15,748 bases of DNA, taken from Bifidobacterium breve (GTDB taxonomy: Bacteria; Actinomycetota; Acidimicrobiia; IMCC26256; PALSA-555). The stretch spans positions 1 through 15,748 of the forward strand of contig CAMDCC010000032.1 of the NCBI GenBank assembly GCA_945889545.1, written 5' to 3'. Below are positions 6,938 through 13,992 of this stretch, one piece after another. A model generated the notes under the pieces. It did no database searches and was not told the DNA's origin. It was given only the letters and a program-made list of their open reading frames with translations. A program made the position numbers and the translations under genes. How positions within the stretch are numbered: the first letter of the stretch is position 1; each line of letters opens with the position of its first letter.

Positions 6938-8902
6938 TTAGACGGCGCTCAGGCGCCGGATGGATTCGGCGATGTCGTCGCGATCGGGGAGCCATGCGCG
7001 TTCGAGGTCGGGCGCGTAGGGCGGGGGAGTTGGCGCGGCGCCGACGCGTTCGATCGGCGCGTCAAGGTCCCAGAAGCCCTCTCGGGCAACGATGGCCGCG
7101 ATCTCGGCGCCGATGCCGAACGGCACGACCGCCTCGTGTGCGATCAGGAGTCGGCTCGTCTTGTGTACCGATTCGAGGATGGGAGCCATATCGAGCGGAG
7201 CGACGGTTCTGAGGTCGATGACCTCGACGGAGATGCCTTCACTCGCGACGGCGTCTGCCGCCGCGAGAGCCTCGTGCACCATTCGTGACACCGACACAAC
7301 GGTGATGTCGGTACCGTCGCGCACCACCGCAGACTTCCCGAGAGGGAGGACGTAGTCGTCCGGCGGTTGTGGGCCTTTCATGCCGTACAGCAGACGGTTC
7401 TCGATGAAGACAACTGGGTTCGGGTCCTGGATCGACGCGCGCAGCAACCCATACGTGTCGGCCGGGGTCGACGGCATGACCACAGTCAGGCCGGGGATGT
7501 GCGCGAGCAGCGCCTCGAGGCTCTGCGAGTGCTGGCTTCCCGAGGAGCGACCCGCGCCGAACTGGGTCCGCACGGTCAGCGCCATCTGCGCGGTGCCGCC
7601 GGTCATGAACGGCAACTTCGCGGCCTGGTTCAGCAGTTGATCGAGGCAGACGCCGAGGAAGTCGAGGTACATCAGCTCGACCACGGGTCGCATCCCCGCC
7701 ATCGCGGCGCCGACACCGAGGCCGACGATCGCGCTCTCGGAGATGGGAGTGTCGCGCACGCGATCGCCGAAGCGTTCGTGCAGGCCGCGCATCAGGCCGA
7801 ACACGTTGCCTCCGGCCGCAACGTCGATTCCCGCGATGAACACGCGCTCGTCGCCGACGAGCTCCGCCTCGAGCGCGGCGCGGATCGCATCCATGGTGCG
7901 GAACATCGGTGCATCGGCAGCAGGTGCCGGCGGCTCAGTGCGTTCGGGTCTCGGGCGGGTGACGAAGTCGGTCAGCGTGGCGGCCGCCGGGGCCGTCAAC
8001 CGTCGGGCCGCTTCGACGGCGTCGTCGAGCTCATGCGCGACCGATGCGCACATGGCTTCGAGCGCGTCGTCGGCGACTCCCGCCGATCGGAGCCGGTGCG
8101 CGTTGACGAGGAGCGGGTCGCGTGCTTCCCACTCCCGAACTTCCTCGGGGGATCGGTAGCGCTGCGGGTCGCCTTCGTAGTGACCGTGCCAGCGGTAGGT
8201 GGTGGCTTCGACGACCACCGGGCCTCGTCCCGCGCGCGTCGCCTCGATCACCGAATGCATCGCAGTTGCGGTCGCCACCACGTCGTTGCCGTCCACCGCG
8301 ACGTAGTCCAAGCCGTAGCCGGCGGCGCGCCGCTCGAGTGGCGCCGCGTGCTGGGCCGACGCCGGCGAGAACTCGGCGTAGCCGTTGTTCTCGCAGAAGA
8401 AGATCACCGGGAGCCGCCAAACCGCGGCGAGGTTGATTGCTTCGTGGAAGGTGCCGTGGGCCGCCGCGCCGTCGCCGAAGAATGCAACGGCCACGCTGCC
8501 GTCGGCGCGGAGCTGCGCTGCGGTTGCCGCACCTGCCGCGATCGGTATTCCGGCCGCGACGATCCCGTTCGCGCCGAAGATCCCGATGTCGGGGTCGGCG
8601 ATGTGCATCGAGCCGCCGCGCCCGCGGTTCGTGCCCTCGTCCTTTCCCATCAACTCGGCGAACATCCCGAGCACGCCCAAGCCTTTCGCGAGACAGTGGC
8701 CATGGCCGCGATGAGTGGAAGTGATGACGTCGGTCGGATTGAGCGGCCAACACGCGCCCACGGCCGACGCTTCCTGCCCGATCGACAGGTGCACGAACCC
8801 CGGTACCTCGCCGTCGCGGTAGAGCGCAGCAACCCGTTCTTCGAACCCGCGGATCACGAGCATGCGCCGATGCATCTCGAGGAGGTCGGCGGTCGAGAAC
8901 AC
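6938..8902 (-). CDS. Single-chain 2-oxoacid dehydrogenase E1 (fused alpha and beta subunits)
   Basis: The 654-residue product joins an E1 alpha (about 1-315) to an E1 beta (about 335-650) through a Pro/Ala-rich linker. In the alpha part, THRGHGH lies at 63-69 and the thiamine diphosphate motif runs from G143-D144-G145 to N172-N173 in ENNGYA. In the beta part, PISESAIVG with E389, then QHSQSLEALLAHIPGL (457-472) and PVVFIENRLLY are typical. Such enzymes decarboxylate pyruvate, branched-chain 2-oxoacids or acetoin and hand the acyl group to a lipoyl E2. No E2 or E3 is in the window, so the substrate is open. GTG 8902 is preferred because VFSTADLLEMHRRML matches the usual family N-terminus. It has no ribosome binding site, but TACAAT lies nine bases upstream, suggesting a leaderless transcript. 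An open frame extends upstream to 9556, but it is antisense to the SDR gene. Confidence 0.88.
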   Translation of the reverse strand: MFSTADLLEMHRRMLVIRGFEERVAALYRDGEVPGFVHLSIGQEASAVGACWPLNPTDVITSTHRGHGHCLAKGLGVLGMFAELMGKDEGTNRGRGGSMHIADPDIGIFGANGIVAAGIPIAAGAATAAQLRADGSVAVAFFGDGAAAHGTFHEAINLAAVWRLPVIFFCENNGYAEFSPASAQHAAPLERRAAGYGLDYVAVDGNDVVATATAMHSVIEATRAGRGPVVVEATTYRWHGHYEGDPQRYRSPEEVREWEARDPLLVNAHRLRSAGVADDALEAMCASVAHELDDAVEAARRLTAPAAATLTDFVTRPRPERTEPPAPAADAPMFRTMDAIRAALEAELVGDERVFIAGIDVAAGGNVFGLMRGLHERFGDRVRDTPISESAIVGLGVGAAMAGMRPVVELMYLDFLGVCLDQLLNQAAKLPFMTGGTAQMALTVRTQFGAGRSSGSQHSQSLEALLAHIPGLTVVMPSTPADTYGLLRASIQDPNPVVFIENRLLYGMKGPQPPDDYVLPLGKSAVVRDGTDITVVSVSRMVHEALAAADAVASEGISVEVIDLRTVAPLDMAPILESVHKTSRLLIAHEAVVPFGIGAEIAAIVAREGFWDLDAPIERVGAAPTPPPYAPDLERAWLPDRDDIAESIRRLSAV

Positions 8903-8912
8903 AGCCCGTGTA

Positions 8913-8930
8913 TTGTACTGGTCGGTACAA
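8913..8930. promoter_or_regulatory. Operator-like palindrome between E1 and SDR genes (TetR-type site B)
   Basis: TTGTACTGGTCGGTACAA has perfect six-base arms (TTGTAC/GTACAA), and seven of nine pairs are complementary overall. It lies in the 42 bases between the divergent starts at 8902 (-) and 8945 (+). The left arm contains the - strand -10 hexamer TACAAT (8917 to 8912), and a + strand -10-like TATTGT (8911-8916) also overlaps, so a single bound protein could shut off both genes. It shares the 13-mer TGTACCGACCAGT (- strand) with the site at 13975-13992. Confidence 0.65.
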
Positions 8931-8944
8931 AGACGGAAGAGGCG

Positions 8945-9724
8945 ATGGCCGAACAGATCGAGATCCCGCGTTCCTTCCCTGGCGCGGGTGACGTAGCTGG
9001 AAAGCGAGTGGTGATCACCGGCGCGAGCCGGGGACTCGGTCGACTGCTCGCGCATGCGTTCTCGCACGCCGGCGCGCGCGTGGCGCTGGTCGCCCGGGAA
9101 GAGAAGGACCTCAAGGAGGTCGGCGACGAGCTTCCCGGCCCGACCCTCGTGCTGAGCGGCGACGTCACGGATGAGGAGTTCAACGAGGCGGTCGCCGATG
9201 GCGCGGTCGCGGAGTGGGGTGGGCTCGACGTCTGGATCGCCAACGCGGGGATCTCGCCCATCGTGGCCGGACCGCTCGAGACCGATCCGTCGGTCTGGCG
9301 CGCGGTGCTCGACGTGAATCTCACGGGAGCATTCCTCGGTGCGCGTGCCGCCGCCCGCGTGATGGGCGAGGGCGGGCGCATCATCTTCACTGGCTCGGTT
9401 CTCGGCGAGCGACCGCGCGAGGGGCTCGCGGCGTACAGCGCGTCGAAAGCTGGCCTCGTCGGCCTCGCGAAGGGTCTCGCGCTGGATCTCGCACCCGCAG
9501 GTATCACCGTGAACGTGGTTGCCCCCGGGTGGTTCGACTCTCCACTGGCCCAGCATTGGAAGAACTCACCGAAGCTCGCGGCCGGGGTGCTCGACCACAC
9601 GGCGCAACGCCGCTGGGGCGACGCCACTGATCTCGCCGGCGCGTATCAGTTCCTTGCCTCCGACGCCGCGTCGTTCATCACTGGGACCGTGCTCAACGTC
9701 GACGGCGGATACTTGCTCGTATGA
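8945..9724 (+). CDS. Short-chain dehydrogenase/reductase (SDR)
   Basis: This 259-residue classical SDR is a cytosolic NAD(P)-dependent oxidoreductase. It has an N-terminal extension of about 20 residues before the Rossmann fold. The cofactor motif TGASRGLG is at 25-32, NAG at 100-102, catalytic S151, Y164 and K168 (YSASK), and the C-terminal GTVLNVDGGYL typical of FabG-like tetramers. The ATG at 8945 is supported by GGAAGAGG at 8935-8942. The substrate is unknown; within this cluster a hydroxyacyl-CoA or related alcohol is likely. It is the first gene of a + operon (SDR, SDR, acyl-CoA synthetase) and is divergent from E1, sharing the operator-like site 8913-8930. Its frame is open far upstream on the + strand, but that part is antisense to E1. 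Confidence 0.9.
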   Translation: MAEQIEIPRSFPGAGDVAGKRVVITGASRGLGRLLAHAFSHAGARVALVAREEKDLKEVGDELPGPTLVLSGDVTDEEFNEAVADGAVAEWGGLDVWIANAGISPIVAGPLETDPSVWRAVLDVNLTGAFLGARAAARVMGEGGRIIFTGSVLGERPREGLAAYSASKAGLVGLAKGLALDLAPAGITVNVVAPGWFDSPLAQHWKNSPKLAAGVLDHTAQRRWGDATDLAGAYQFLASDAASFITGTVLNVDGGYLLV

Positions 9725-9810
9725 GCGAGCGTCGGGAGGCGGGTATCCCGCCGAGCAGTGAGCGGGGCCCAGCGGCCCGGCGCCGCAGGCGCCAGGAGCG
9801 GGAAAGATGA
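9721..9810 (+). CDS. Possible 29-codon coupling mini-ORF between the two SDR genes
   Basis: This is a tentative call. The ATG at 9721 overlaps the stop of the upstream SDR (ATGA), and the frame ends at TGA 9808-9810, overlapping the start of the next SDR (ATGA again). The peptide begins MSERREAGIPP and ends in an Arg-rich stretch, so it is unlikely to be a folded protein. Its first five residues equal those of the downstream SDR because the first 16 bases, ATGAGCGAGCGTCGGG, are repeated at 9807-9822. It could carry ribosomes through the structured spacer, or be a by-product of a dispersed repeat. Confidence 0.25.
   Translation: MSERREAGIPPSSERGPAARRRRRQERER
9738..9793 (+). repeat. Hairpin-rich spacer between two SDR genes
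   Basis: Three GC-rich inverted repeats follow each other: GGCGGG-TAT-CCCGCC (9738-9752, perfect), GGGCC-CAGC-GGCCC (9765-9778), and GGCGCC-GCA-GGCGCC (9779-9793). No T-run follows any of them. The region is bracketed by copies of a 16-base direct repeat at 9721-9736 and 9807-9822. It may tune expression inside the operon, or be one copy of an intergenic repeat family; other genome copies cannot be seen here. Confidence 0.6.
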
Positions 9811-10550
9811 GCGAGCGTCGGGTTGTCGTGATCACGGGCGCGGGCGGAACGCTTGGTGCGGCGCTGTCCTGCCAGTTCGTGGCAGAACCCGAGACGGATG
9901 TCGTGCTGAGCGACGTCAGTGCTGCTTCGCTCGACGCGACGCTCGCTGTCCTTCCGGGGGATCACGGCGCGGTCGAGACGTTGTTGGCCGACGTGAGTGA
10001 TCTCGCGCAGGTCGAAGCCGTGATCGGTCTGGCGATCGAGCGCTTCGGCCGCCTCGACGTGTTGATCAGCAACGCCGGGGTGCTCGCTCCGAACGGTCGC
10101 ATCCACAACCTGGCGACTGAGGACTGGGAGCGCGCGTTCCGGATCAACGTGCTTGGTGCCGTCAATGGCATCACCGCCGCGGTCGGGGTTATGCGCACGC
10201 AGCAGTCGGGGTCGATCGTGCTGACGGCTTCGGTCGCAGGTCTCACGGCGTGGTCGCACGCGGCGCCGTACTGCGCTACGAAGGCCGCGGTGATCCAGCT
10301 CGCGAAGGTCGCGGCGGTCGAATATGCGCGCGACGGGATACGCGTCAACTGCGTGTGTCCGGGCACGTTCCTCTCGGGGATCCATGATGATCTTCCGCCG
10401 GAGGCGATCGACGCGATCGCGGTCAAGCACCCGCTCGGGCTCGGCGCGGCCGCCGATCTTGTGGGCGCGTACTCGTATCTCGCGAGCGACGCGTCGCGCT
10501 GGACAACCGGGTCGGCGATCGTGGTCGACGGCGGCTACTCGGCGCCGTAG
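9807..10550 (+). CDS. Short-chain dehydrogenase/reductase (SDR)
   Basis: This 247-residue classical SDR has the cofactor motif TGAGGTLG at 10-17, SNAG at 88-91, structural N114, and catalytic S142, Y155 and K159 (YCATK). The C-terminus, GSAIVVDGGYSAP, is FabG-like. An Asp (D36) at the end of the second strand suggests NAD rather than NADP preference, which is inference from the family. The ATG at 9807 is preceded by GGAG and GGGAAAG. It is clearly different in sequence from the SDR just upstream, so this is not a recent tandem duplication. It lies eight bases before the acyl-CoA synthetase gene, which supports co-transcription. The substrate is unknown; it may act on a 3-hydroxyacyl-CoA or on an alcohol intermediate of the same pathway. 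Confidence 0.9.
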   Translation: MSERRVVVITGAGGTLGAALSCQFVAEPETDVVLSDVSAASLDATLAVLPGDHGAVETLLADVSDLAQVEAVIGLAIERFGRLDVLISNAGVLAPNGRIHNLATEDWERAFRINVLGAVNGITAAVGVMRTQQSGSIVLTASVAGLTAWSHAAPYCATKAAVIQLAKVAAVEYARDGIRVNCVCPGTFLSGIHDDLPPEAIDAIAVKHPLGLGAAADLVGAYSYLASDASRWTTGSAIVVDGGYSAP

Positions 10551-10558
10551 GGCATTCC

Positions 10559-12097
10559 GTGGACACGGTGTCGATGCATCCAGACATGAGCTGGCTCGGA
10601 GTACTCGAGCACTACGCCAGCCGCACTCCAGACAGGCCGCTCGCGATCTTCGGCGATGAGACCGTCACCTACGGCGATATGGCTGTGCGCGCAACCGCGT
10701 TGGCTGCGGGGCTGCACGAGCGCGGGGTCGGTGCCGGCGACGTCGTGGGGCTTCTCACGTACAACTGCATCGAGTTCCTGGAGACGATCTTCGCTGCGAA
10801 CTACCTGGGTGCGATCGCGATGCCGATCAACTGGCGGCTCGCCGCGCCCGAGGTGCGGTACATCCTCGAGCATTCCGAGGCGCGCGCACTCGTGTGCGAC
10901 GAGGAGCTTCTCGAGCTTGCGGACGATGCGACGAAGGGTATGGAAGCCACCTTGCTCCGGGCGTCGATCACGGGGTCGCGCGCTGGATGGACGGCGATCA
11001 CCGAGTTGCGCGGCGGGTCGGCTGTGCCGCCACGAGCGCTGCTCGACGGCGACGACGTACACCGGTTGATGTACACGTCGGGGACCACGGGGCGCCCGAA
11101 GGGCGTGATGCTCACCCACGCCAACCTGGCGTGGAAGAACCTGGCGCACATCGTCGAGTTCGGCTTCACGAGCGCGGACCTTGGCCTCGCGTGCGGACCT
11201 CTGTATCACGTCGGCGCGCTGGATCTCACGACGACCTCGCTCATCGCCGCGGGCGCGACGACCATCCTCCATCGCGTCTTCGACGCCGCCGACGTCGTCG
11301 ACGAGATCGAACGCTCGCGTGTTACGACCGTGTGGCTGGCGCCGGCGATGGTCAACGCGATCATGGCGCTACCCAACATCGACCAGCGCGACCTGTCGTC
11401 GGTGCGCTTGGTCATCAACGGCGGGGAGAAGATGCCCATTCCCCTGATCGAGCGTATCCAGCGAACGTTCTCGTCGGCCTGGTTCGCCGACGCGTACGGC
11501 CTCACCGAGACTGTCTCAGGCGACACGTTCCTTGACCGCGACAGCCTCGTGACCAAGCTCGGCAGCGTCGGACGTCCGTGCCTCTACCTCGAGCTCGATA
11601 TCTGGGACGGGCACGGGAAGTCGCTGCCGGCAGGGGAGCGCGGCGAGGTCGTGCTCCGCGGTCCGAAGGTGTTCAAGGGCTACTGGCGCGACCCCGACGC
11701 AACGGACGCCGCGTTTGCCGGCGGGTGGTTCCATACGGGAGACATTGGCGTCCGCGACGACGACGGCTACTTGTTCATCGTCGATCGGCTCAAGGACATG
11801 ATCTTGTCCGGTGGCGAGAACATCGCGAGTCTGGAGATCGAACGCGTGCTGTACGAGCACGACGCGGTGCTCGAAGCCGCAGTGGTCGGACGTCCCGACG
11901 ATCGATGGGGCGAAGTCCCCGTCGCCTACGTCGCGTTGCGACCGAACGCGACTGCCACCGCGGACGAATTGATCGAGCACTGCCGTCGTGAGCTCGCGCG
12001 TTACAAGGTTCCGAAGGACGTGACGTTCATCGAAGCCCTCCCGAGGAACCCATCGGGAAAGGTCTTGAAGCGCGAGCTACGGGGCCGGACGCCCTGA
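10559..12097 (+). CDS. Acyl-CoA synthetase (AMP-forming, ANL superfamily)
   Basis: The 512-residue enzyme should activate a carboxylic acid with ATP to the acyl-AMP and then the CoA thioester. Motifs are in order: P-loop YTSGTTGRPKG at 172-182, YGLTET at 313-318, WFHTGD at 390-395, hinge region DRLKD at 409-413 followed by MILSGGENI, and the adenylation lysine K501 in NPSGKVLKREL. All catalytic residues are present, and the length fits the fatty-acid/aryl acid CoA ligase group. The start is uncertain: GTG 10559, GTG 10568, ATG 10574 and ATG 10586 are all in frame, with no convincing ribosome binding site, and translation may be coupled to the upstream SDR. It is the last gene of the + operon that starts at 8945 and would make the CoA ester used by the other enzymes. 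Substrate length or ring type cannot be judged. Confidence 0.92.
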   Translation: MDTVSMHPDMSWLGVLEHYASRTPDRPLAIFGDETVTYGDMAVRATALAAGLHERGVGAGDVVGLLTYNCIEFLETIFAANYLGAIAMPINWRLAAPEVRYILEHSEARALVCDEELLELADDATKGMEATLLRASITGSRAGWTAITELRGGSAVPPRALLDGDDVHRLMYTSGTTGRPKGVMLTHANLAWKNLAHIVEFGFTSADLGLACGPLYHVGALDLTTTSLIAAGATTILHRVFDAADVVDEIERSRVTTVWLAPAMVNAIMALPNIDQRDLSSVRLVINGGEKMPIPLIERIQRTFSSAWFADAYGLTETVSGDTFLDRDSLVTKLGSVGRPCLYLELDIWDGHGKSLPAGERGEVVLRGPKVFKGYWRDPDATDAAFAGGWFHTGDIGVRDDDGYLFIVDRLKDMILSGGENIASLEIERVLYEHDAVLEAAVVGRPDDRWGEVPVAYVALRPNATATADELIEHCRRELARYKVPKDVTFIEALPRNPSGKVLKRELRGRTP

Positions 12098-12112
12098 CCC
12101 TTTCGAGTTGAG

Positions 12113-12136
12113 CCACGGGCCGGGCCCGGCGCGTGG
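12113..12136. terminator. GC-rich palindrome between convergent genes, possible bidirectional terminator
   Basis: The 24 bases run CCACG-G-GCCGGG / CCCGGC-G-CGTGG and are complementary except for one central G-G pair in each arm. The palindrome lies 16 bases after the acyl-CoA synthetase stop and 44 bases from the end of the convergent toxin gene. No T-run is present on either side, so termination is only a possibility, although actinobacteria often lack U-tracts. Confidence 0.4.
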
Positions 12137-12180
12137 TTCGCCGTGGTGCGTTGCGTCGGTTCGTCGGTCTTCCCTACGGA

Positions 12181-12693
12181 CTAATTCTTACGCCGAAAGA
12201 GTCGTTGGAAAACCGACTGAGGCGCGCGGGCGGCTTCGATCTCTCCCTGCGCCCTCAATACGACCTCATCAAATCCGATGAATGGTGTCGGTTCAATTCT
12301 GCCGCCCGGACGATGGATGTGACAGTCCGTGCCGTGCTTCTCTTCAAAAGGCGGTTTCCTGTGCTTGTCGTACCGCCAAACGAGGGGCTTGCCAGGCGCG
12401 GCCAGGTGATAACCGTAGGACACATACTCAAACGATTGGTCCGCCCGAAAGACGCCGGCGATTTCTACGTCGAGAATGAAACCGTCGGGAAGAATCAGGC
12501 GTGTCTCTTCGATTTCGGCTGCCGTCTCGACGTCAATCGCACCCGACCGCTCGACTGGGTATTCGACATATTCCGGGGTGTGCAGCCAGTAGCCGCCAGA
12601 CGCATCGACTTGCCGCTGAATCCAGTCGGCGAATGCGGCTGCGTCTCTCACCCAGTGATCAACCAAGGCGGAAGGCTCCGCCTCCGGGATCAC
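12181..12693 (-). CDS. Probable TumE/DUF6516-type toxin
   Basis: This 170-residue protein resembles the DUF6516 family (toxin TumE). It has a strand with an L-P-D-G turn (D70-G71), a strand ending Y93-G-Y95-H96, then W106-R107-Y108-D109 and a His-rich stretch with H120, H125 and H127. The family pattern is dG..l.v, Y.Y...., RYDN, HkH. It is longer than most members because of an N-terminal helical segment (about 8-30) and a basic tail. The start is taken as GTG 12693, because it overlaps the stop of the upstream gene in GTGA; a TTG at 12747 would add 18 residues that look unlike the rest. Its biochemical action is not clear from sequence. Base composition is lower in GC than the neighbours (31 of 60 G/C at 12421-12480, against 43 of 60 at 11641-11700), which suggests horizontal transfer. 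Family assignment is from remembered motif pattern only. Confidence 0.6.
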   Translation of the reverse strand: MIPEAEPSALVDHWVRDAAAFADWIQRQVDASGGYWLHTPEYVEYPVERSGAIDVETAAEIEETRLILPDGFILDVEIAGVFRADQSFEYVSYGYHLAAPGKPLVWRYDKHRKPPFEEKHGTDCHIHRPGGRIEPTPFIGFDEVVLRAQGEIEAARAPQSVFQRLFRRKN

Positions 12694-12890
12694 GCTGTAA
12701 CGGGGAGTCTCCCGATCCTGGCGAGGATCGCGTAAACGGTCGCCCAACGGCGCTCGTCCCTGGTTTCGTCAGCAGCGTCATCAAACGCGTCATGAAGTCG
12801 CGCGGAGAGAACCCCATATCGCCGCTCGAAGGCGACAAGCTCGTCCTGAAGATCCTCAATGGATCCACGCCTCACGATGTAGTCGGCCAC
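12690..12890 (-). CDS. Probable antitoxin partner of the TumE-like toxin
   Basis: This 66-residue, mostly helical protein lies directly upstream of the toxin-like gene and overlaps it by four bases (GTGA), the standard antitoxin-first order. It contains ELVAFERRYG (17-26), then W49 and Y53 in an RRWATVYAIL helix. A similar F.RRYG.s......f.....d...f.Wa..Y pattern is common in small proteins encoded next to DUF6516 genes; this is memory of a pattern, not a search. No ribbon-helix-helix or other DNA-binding motif is evident. The start is uncertain: GTG 12890 gives MADYIVRRGS, with AGGGGA 12 bases upstream, while GTG 12935 would add 15 residues. It lies 158 bases from the end of the upstream SDR gene, so it probably has its own promoter. 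Confidence 0.55.
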   Translation of the reverse strand: MADYIVRRGSIEDLQDELVAFERRYGVLSARLHDAFDDAADETRDERRWATVYAILARIGRLPVTA

Positions 12891-13048
12891 GACGATCTGT
12901 ATTCCCCTCGCGCAGGCATGTCCTGCGACCGGCACCAGTTTGGCACGGAACTCAGCGGGCGCCGAACAAGAAATTCAAATGACCCACGGAGCAAATCGGG
13001 CACCCGTGCGGTGTCGAAAACGGGGCGTTGACCTGCGAAAACGCTGGT

Positions 13049-13966
13049 TCAGCGCCGATCCAGGTGGGTCATGAACTTGGCCGACCAGTCCATGAGGTCG
13101 GACGGGATGAAGTAGCCGGTCTCGTCGTTGATCGTCGCCCAGTGCTCGGCGACGTCTTCGATGGTCGGTATTGGGATCGTCGGCTCTTGCGATGAGTGGA
13201 CGTAGCCCTCGGTGGACGCGATGAAGATGCGCGCGAATCGACCCGCGCCGGCCACGTAGATCTCGCCGCTGACCGGGCAGTCCTCGTGGGCGAGGAAGGC
13301 AACCATCGGCGCGACGAGCTCCGGCGCCATCTGCGTCTCCAGGTCGCCTGCTGGCCCGCCGGCCATCCGCGTGAAGGCCGCGGGTGCGATGACGTTGATC
13401 TTGATGCCCTGCGCAGCGCCCGCCGTCGTGAGGCTGCGCGTGAGTCCGATGACCGCCGCCTTGGCCGTGGCATACGAGAGGTTGGTGGGCAGCCCGAACA
13501 TCCCCGTCGACCCCGTCATGACGATGCGGCCGTAGCCCTGTTCGACCATGCGGGGCCAGGCGGCGCGGGTGGTGTTGAACGAGCCGGCAACATGCACGGC
13601 GAGGTGGCTGGCGAGATTGTCCGCGTCGGCCTCCGGCAACCCTGCCCATCTCACGATGCCGGCGTTGTTGATCAAGATGTCGATGCGCCCGAACGCACTC
13701 GTCGCCGCATCGACGAGGGCCTGCGCGCCGGCAACCGTGGCCACGTCGCTGGTGTCGGCAATCGCAGCTCCGCCCGCGGCGACGATCTCGGCGGCGACCG
13801 CCGCCGCTGGCCCCGCGTCCTCGCCCATACCCTCGATCGAGCCGCCGAGGTCGTTGACGACAACGCTGGCCCCGCGTTCGCCGAGCAGCGCCGCGTAGCC
13901 TCGACCGATCCCGCGTCCCGCACCCGTAACGATGGCGACACGTCCCTCGAAGCGCAGCGTGCTCAC
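13049..13966 (-). CDS. MFE-2-like short-chain 3-hydroxyacyl-CoA dehydrogenase
   Basis: This 305-residue SDR is longer than classical members and resembles the dehydrogenase domain of peroxisomal multifunctional enzyme 2 (HSD17B4). It has TGAGRGIG at 14-21, the NDLGGS segment at 38-43 with the insertion GMGEDAGPA, NNAG at 100-103, and catalytic S153, Y165 and K169 (YATAK). A C-terminal part has ASTEGYVH and a final helix DVAEHWATINDE. Enzymes of this type oxidise 3-hydroxyacyl-CoA with NAD, the third step of beta-oxidation. The start is GTG 13966. There is no ribosome binding site, but TACACT ends seven bases before it, suggesting leaderless translation. It is divergent from the enoyl-CoA hydratase with only 37 bases between start codons, and both promoters overlap the operator-like site 13975-13992. 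Confidence 0.9.
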   Translation of the reverse strand: MSTLRFEGRVAIVTGAGRGIGRGYAALLGERGASVVVNDLGGSIEGMGEDAGPAAAVAAEIVAAGGAAIADTSDVATVAGAQALVDAATSAFGRIDILINNAGIVRWAGLPEADADNLASHLAVHVAGSFNTTRAAWPRMVEQGYGRIVMTGSTGMFGLPTNLSYATAKAAVIGLTRSLTTAGAAQGIKINVIAPAAFTRMAGGPAGDLETQMAPELVAPMVAFLAHEDCPVSGEIYVAGAGRFARIFIASTEGYVHSSQEPTIPIPTIEDVAEHWATINDETGYFIPSDLMDWSAKFMTHLDRR

Positions 13967-13974
13967 CGCCGGGA

Positions 13975-13992
13975 GTGTACCGACCAGTCAAT
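13975..13992. promoter_or_regulatory. Operator-like site between MFE-2-like SDR and enoyl-CoA hydratase (TetR-type site C)
   Basis: GTGTACCGACCAGTCAAT contains the 13-mer TGTACCGACCAGT, also found on the - strand within 8917-8929. Its palindrome is weaker than at the other two sites (four of nine pairs). It overlaps the - strand -10 hexamer TACACT (13979 to 13974) and the first base of the + strand -10 TATGAT (13992-13997). Because the TetR gene is in the + operon served by this promoter, autoregulation is likely. Confidence 0.6.

Noticed and set aside
7367..8944. Long + strand open frame joined upstream of the SDR gene
   Set aside because: It is antisense to the well-supported E1 gene, lacks recognisable protein features and is rich in Arg/His; the SDR begins at ATG 8945 with its own ribosome binding site.
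8903..9556. Upstream extension of the E1 frame on the - strand
   Set aside because: It is antisense to the SDR gene and gives a low-complexity, charged sequence. Family homology starts at GTG 8902.
8945..10550. Recent tandem duplication of SDR genes
   Set aside because: The two SDRs share only family motifs, differ in length and N-terminus, and are not close in sequence. The only exact repeat is the 16-mer at their junction.
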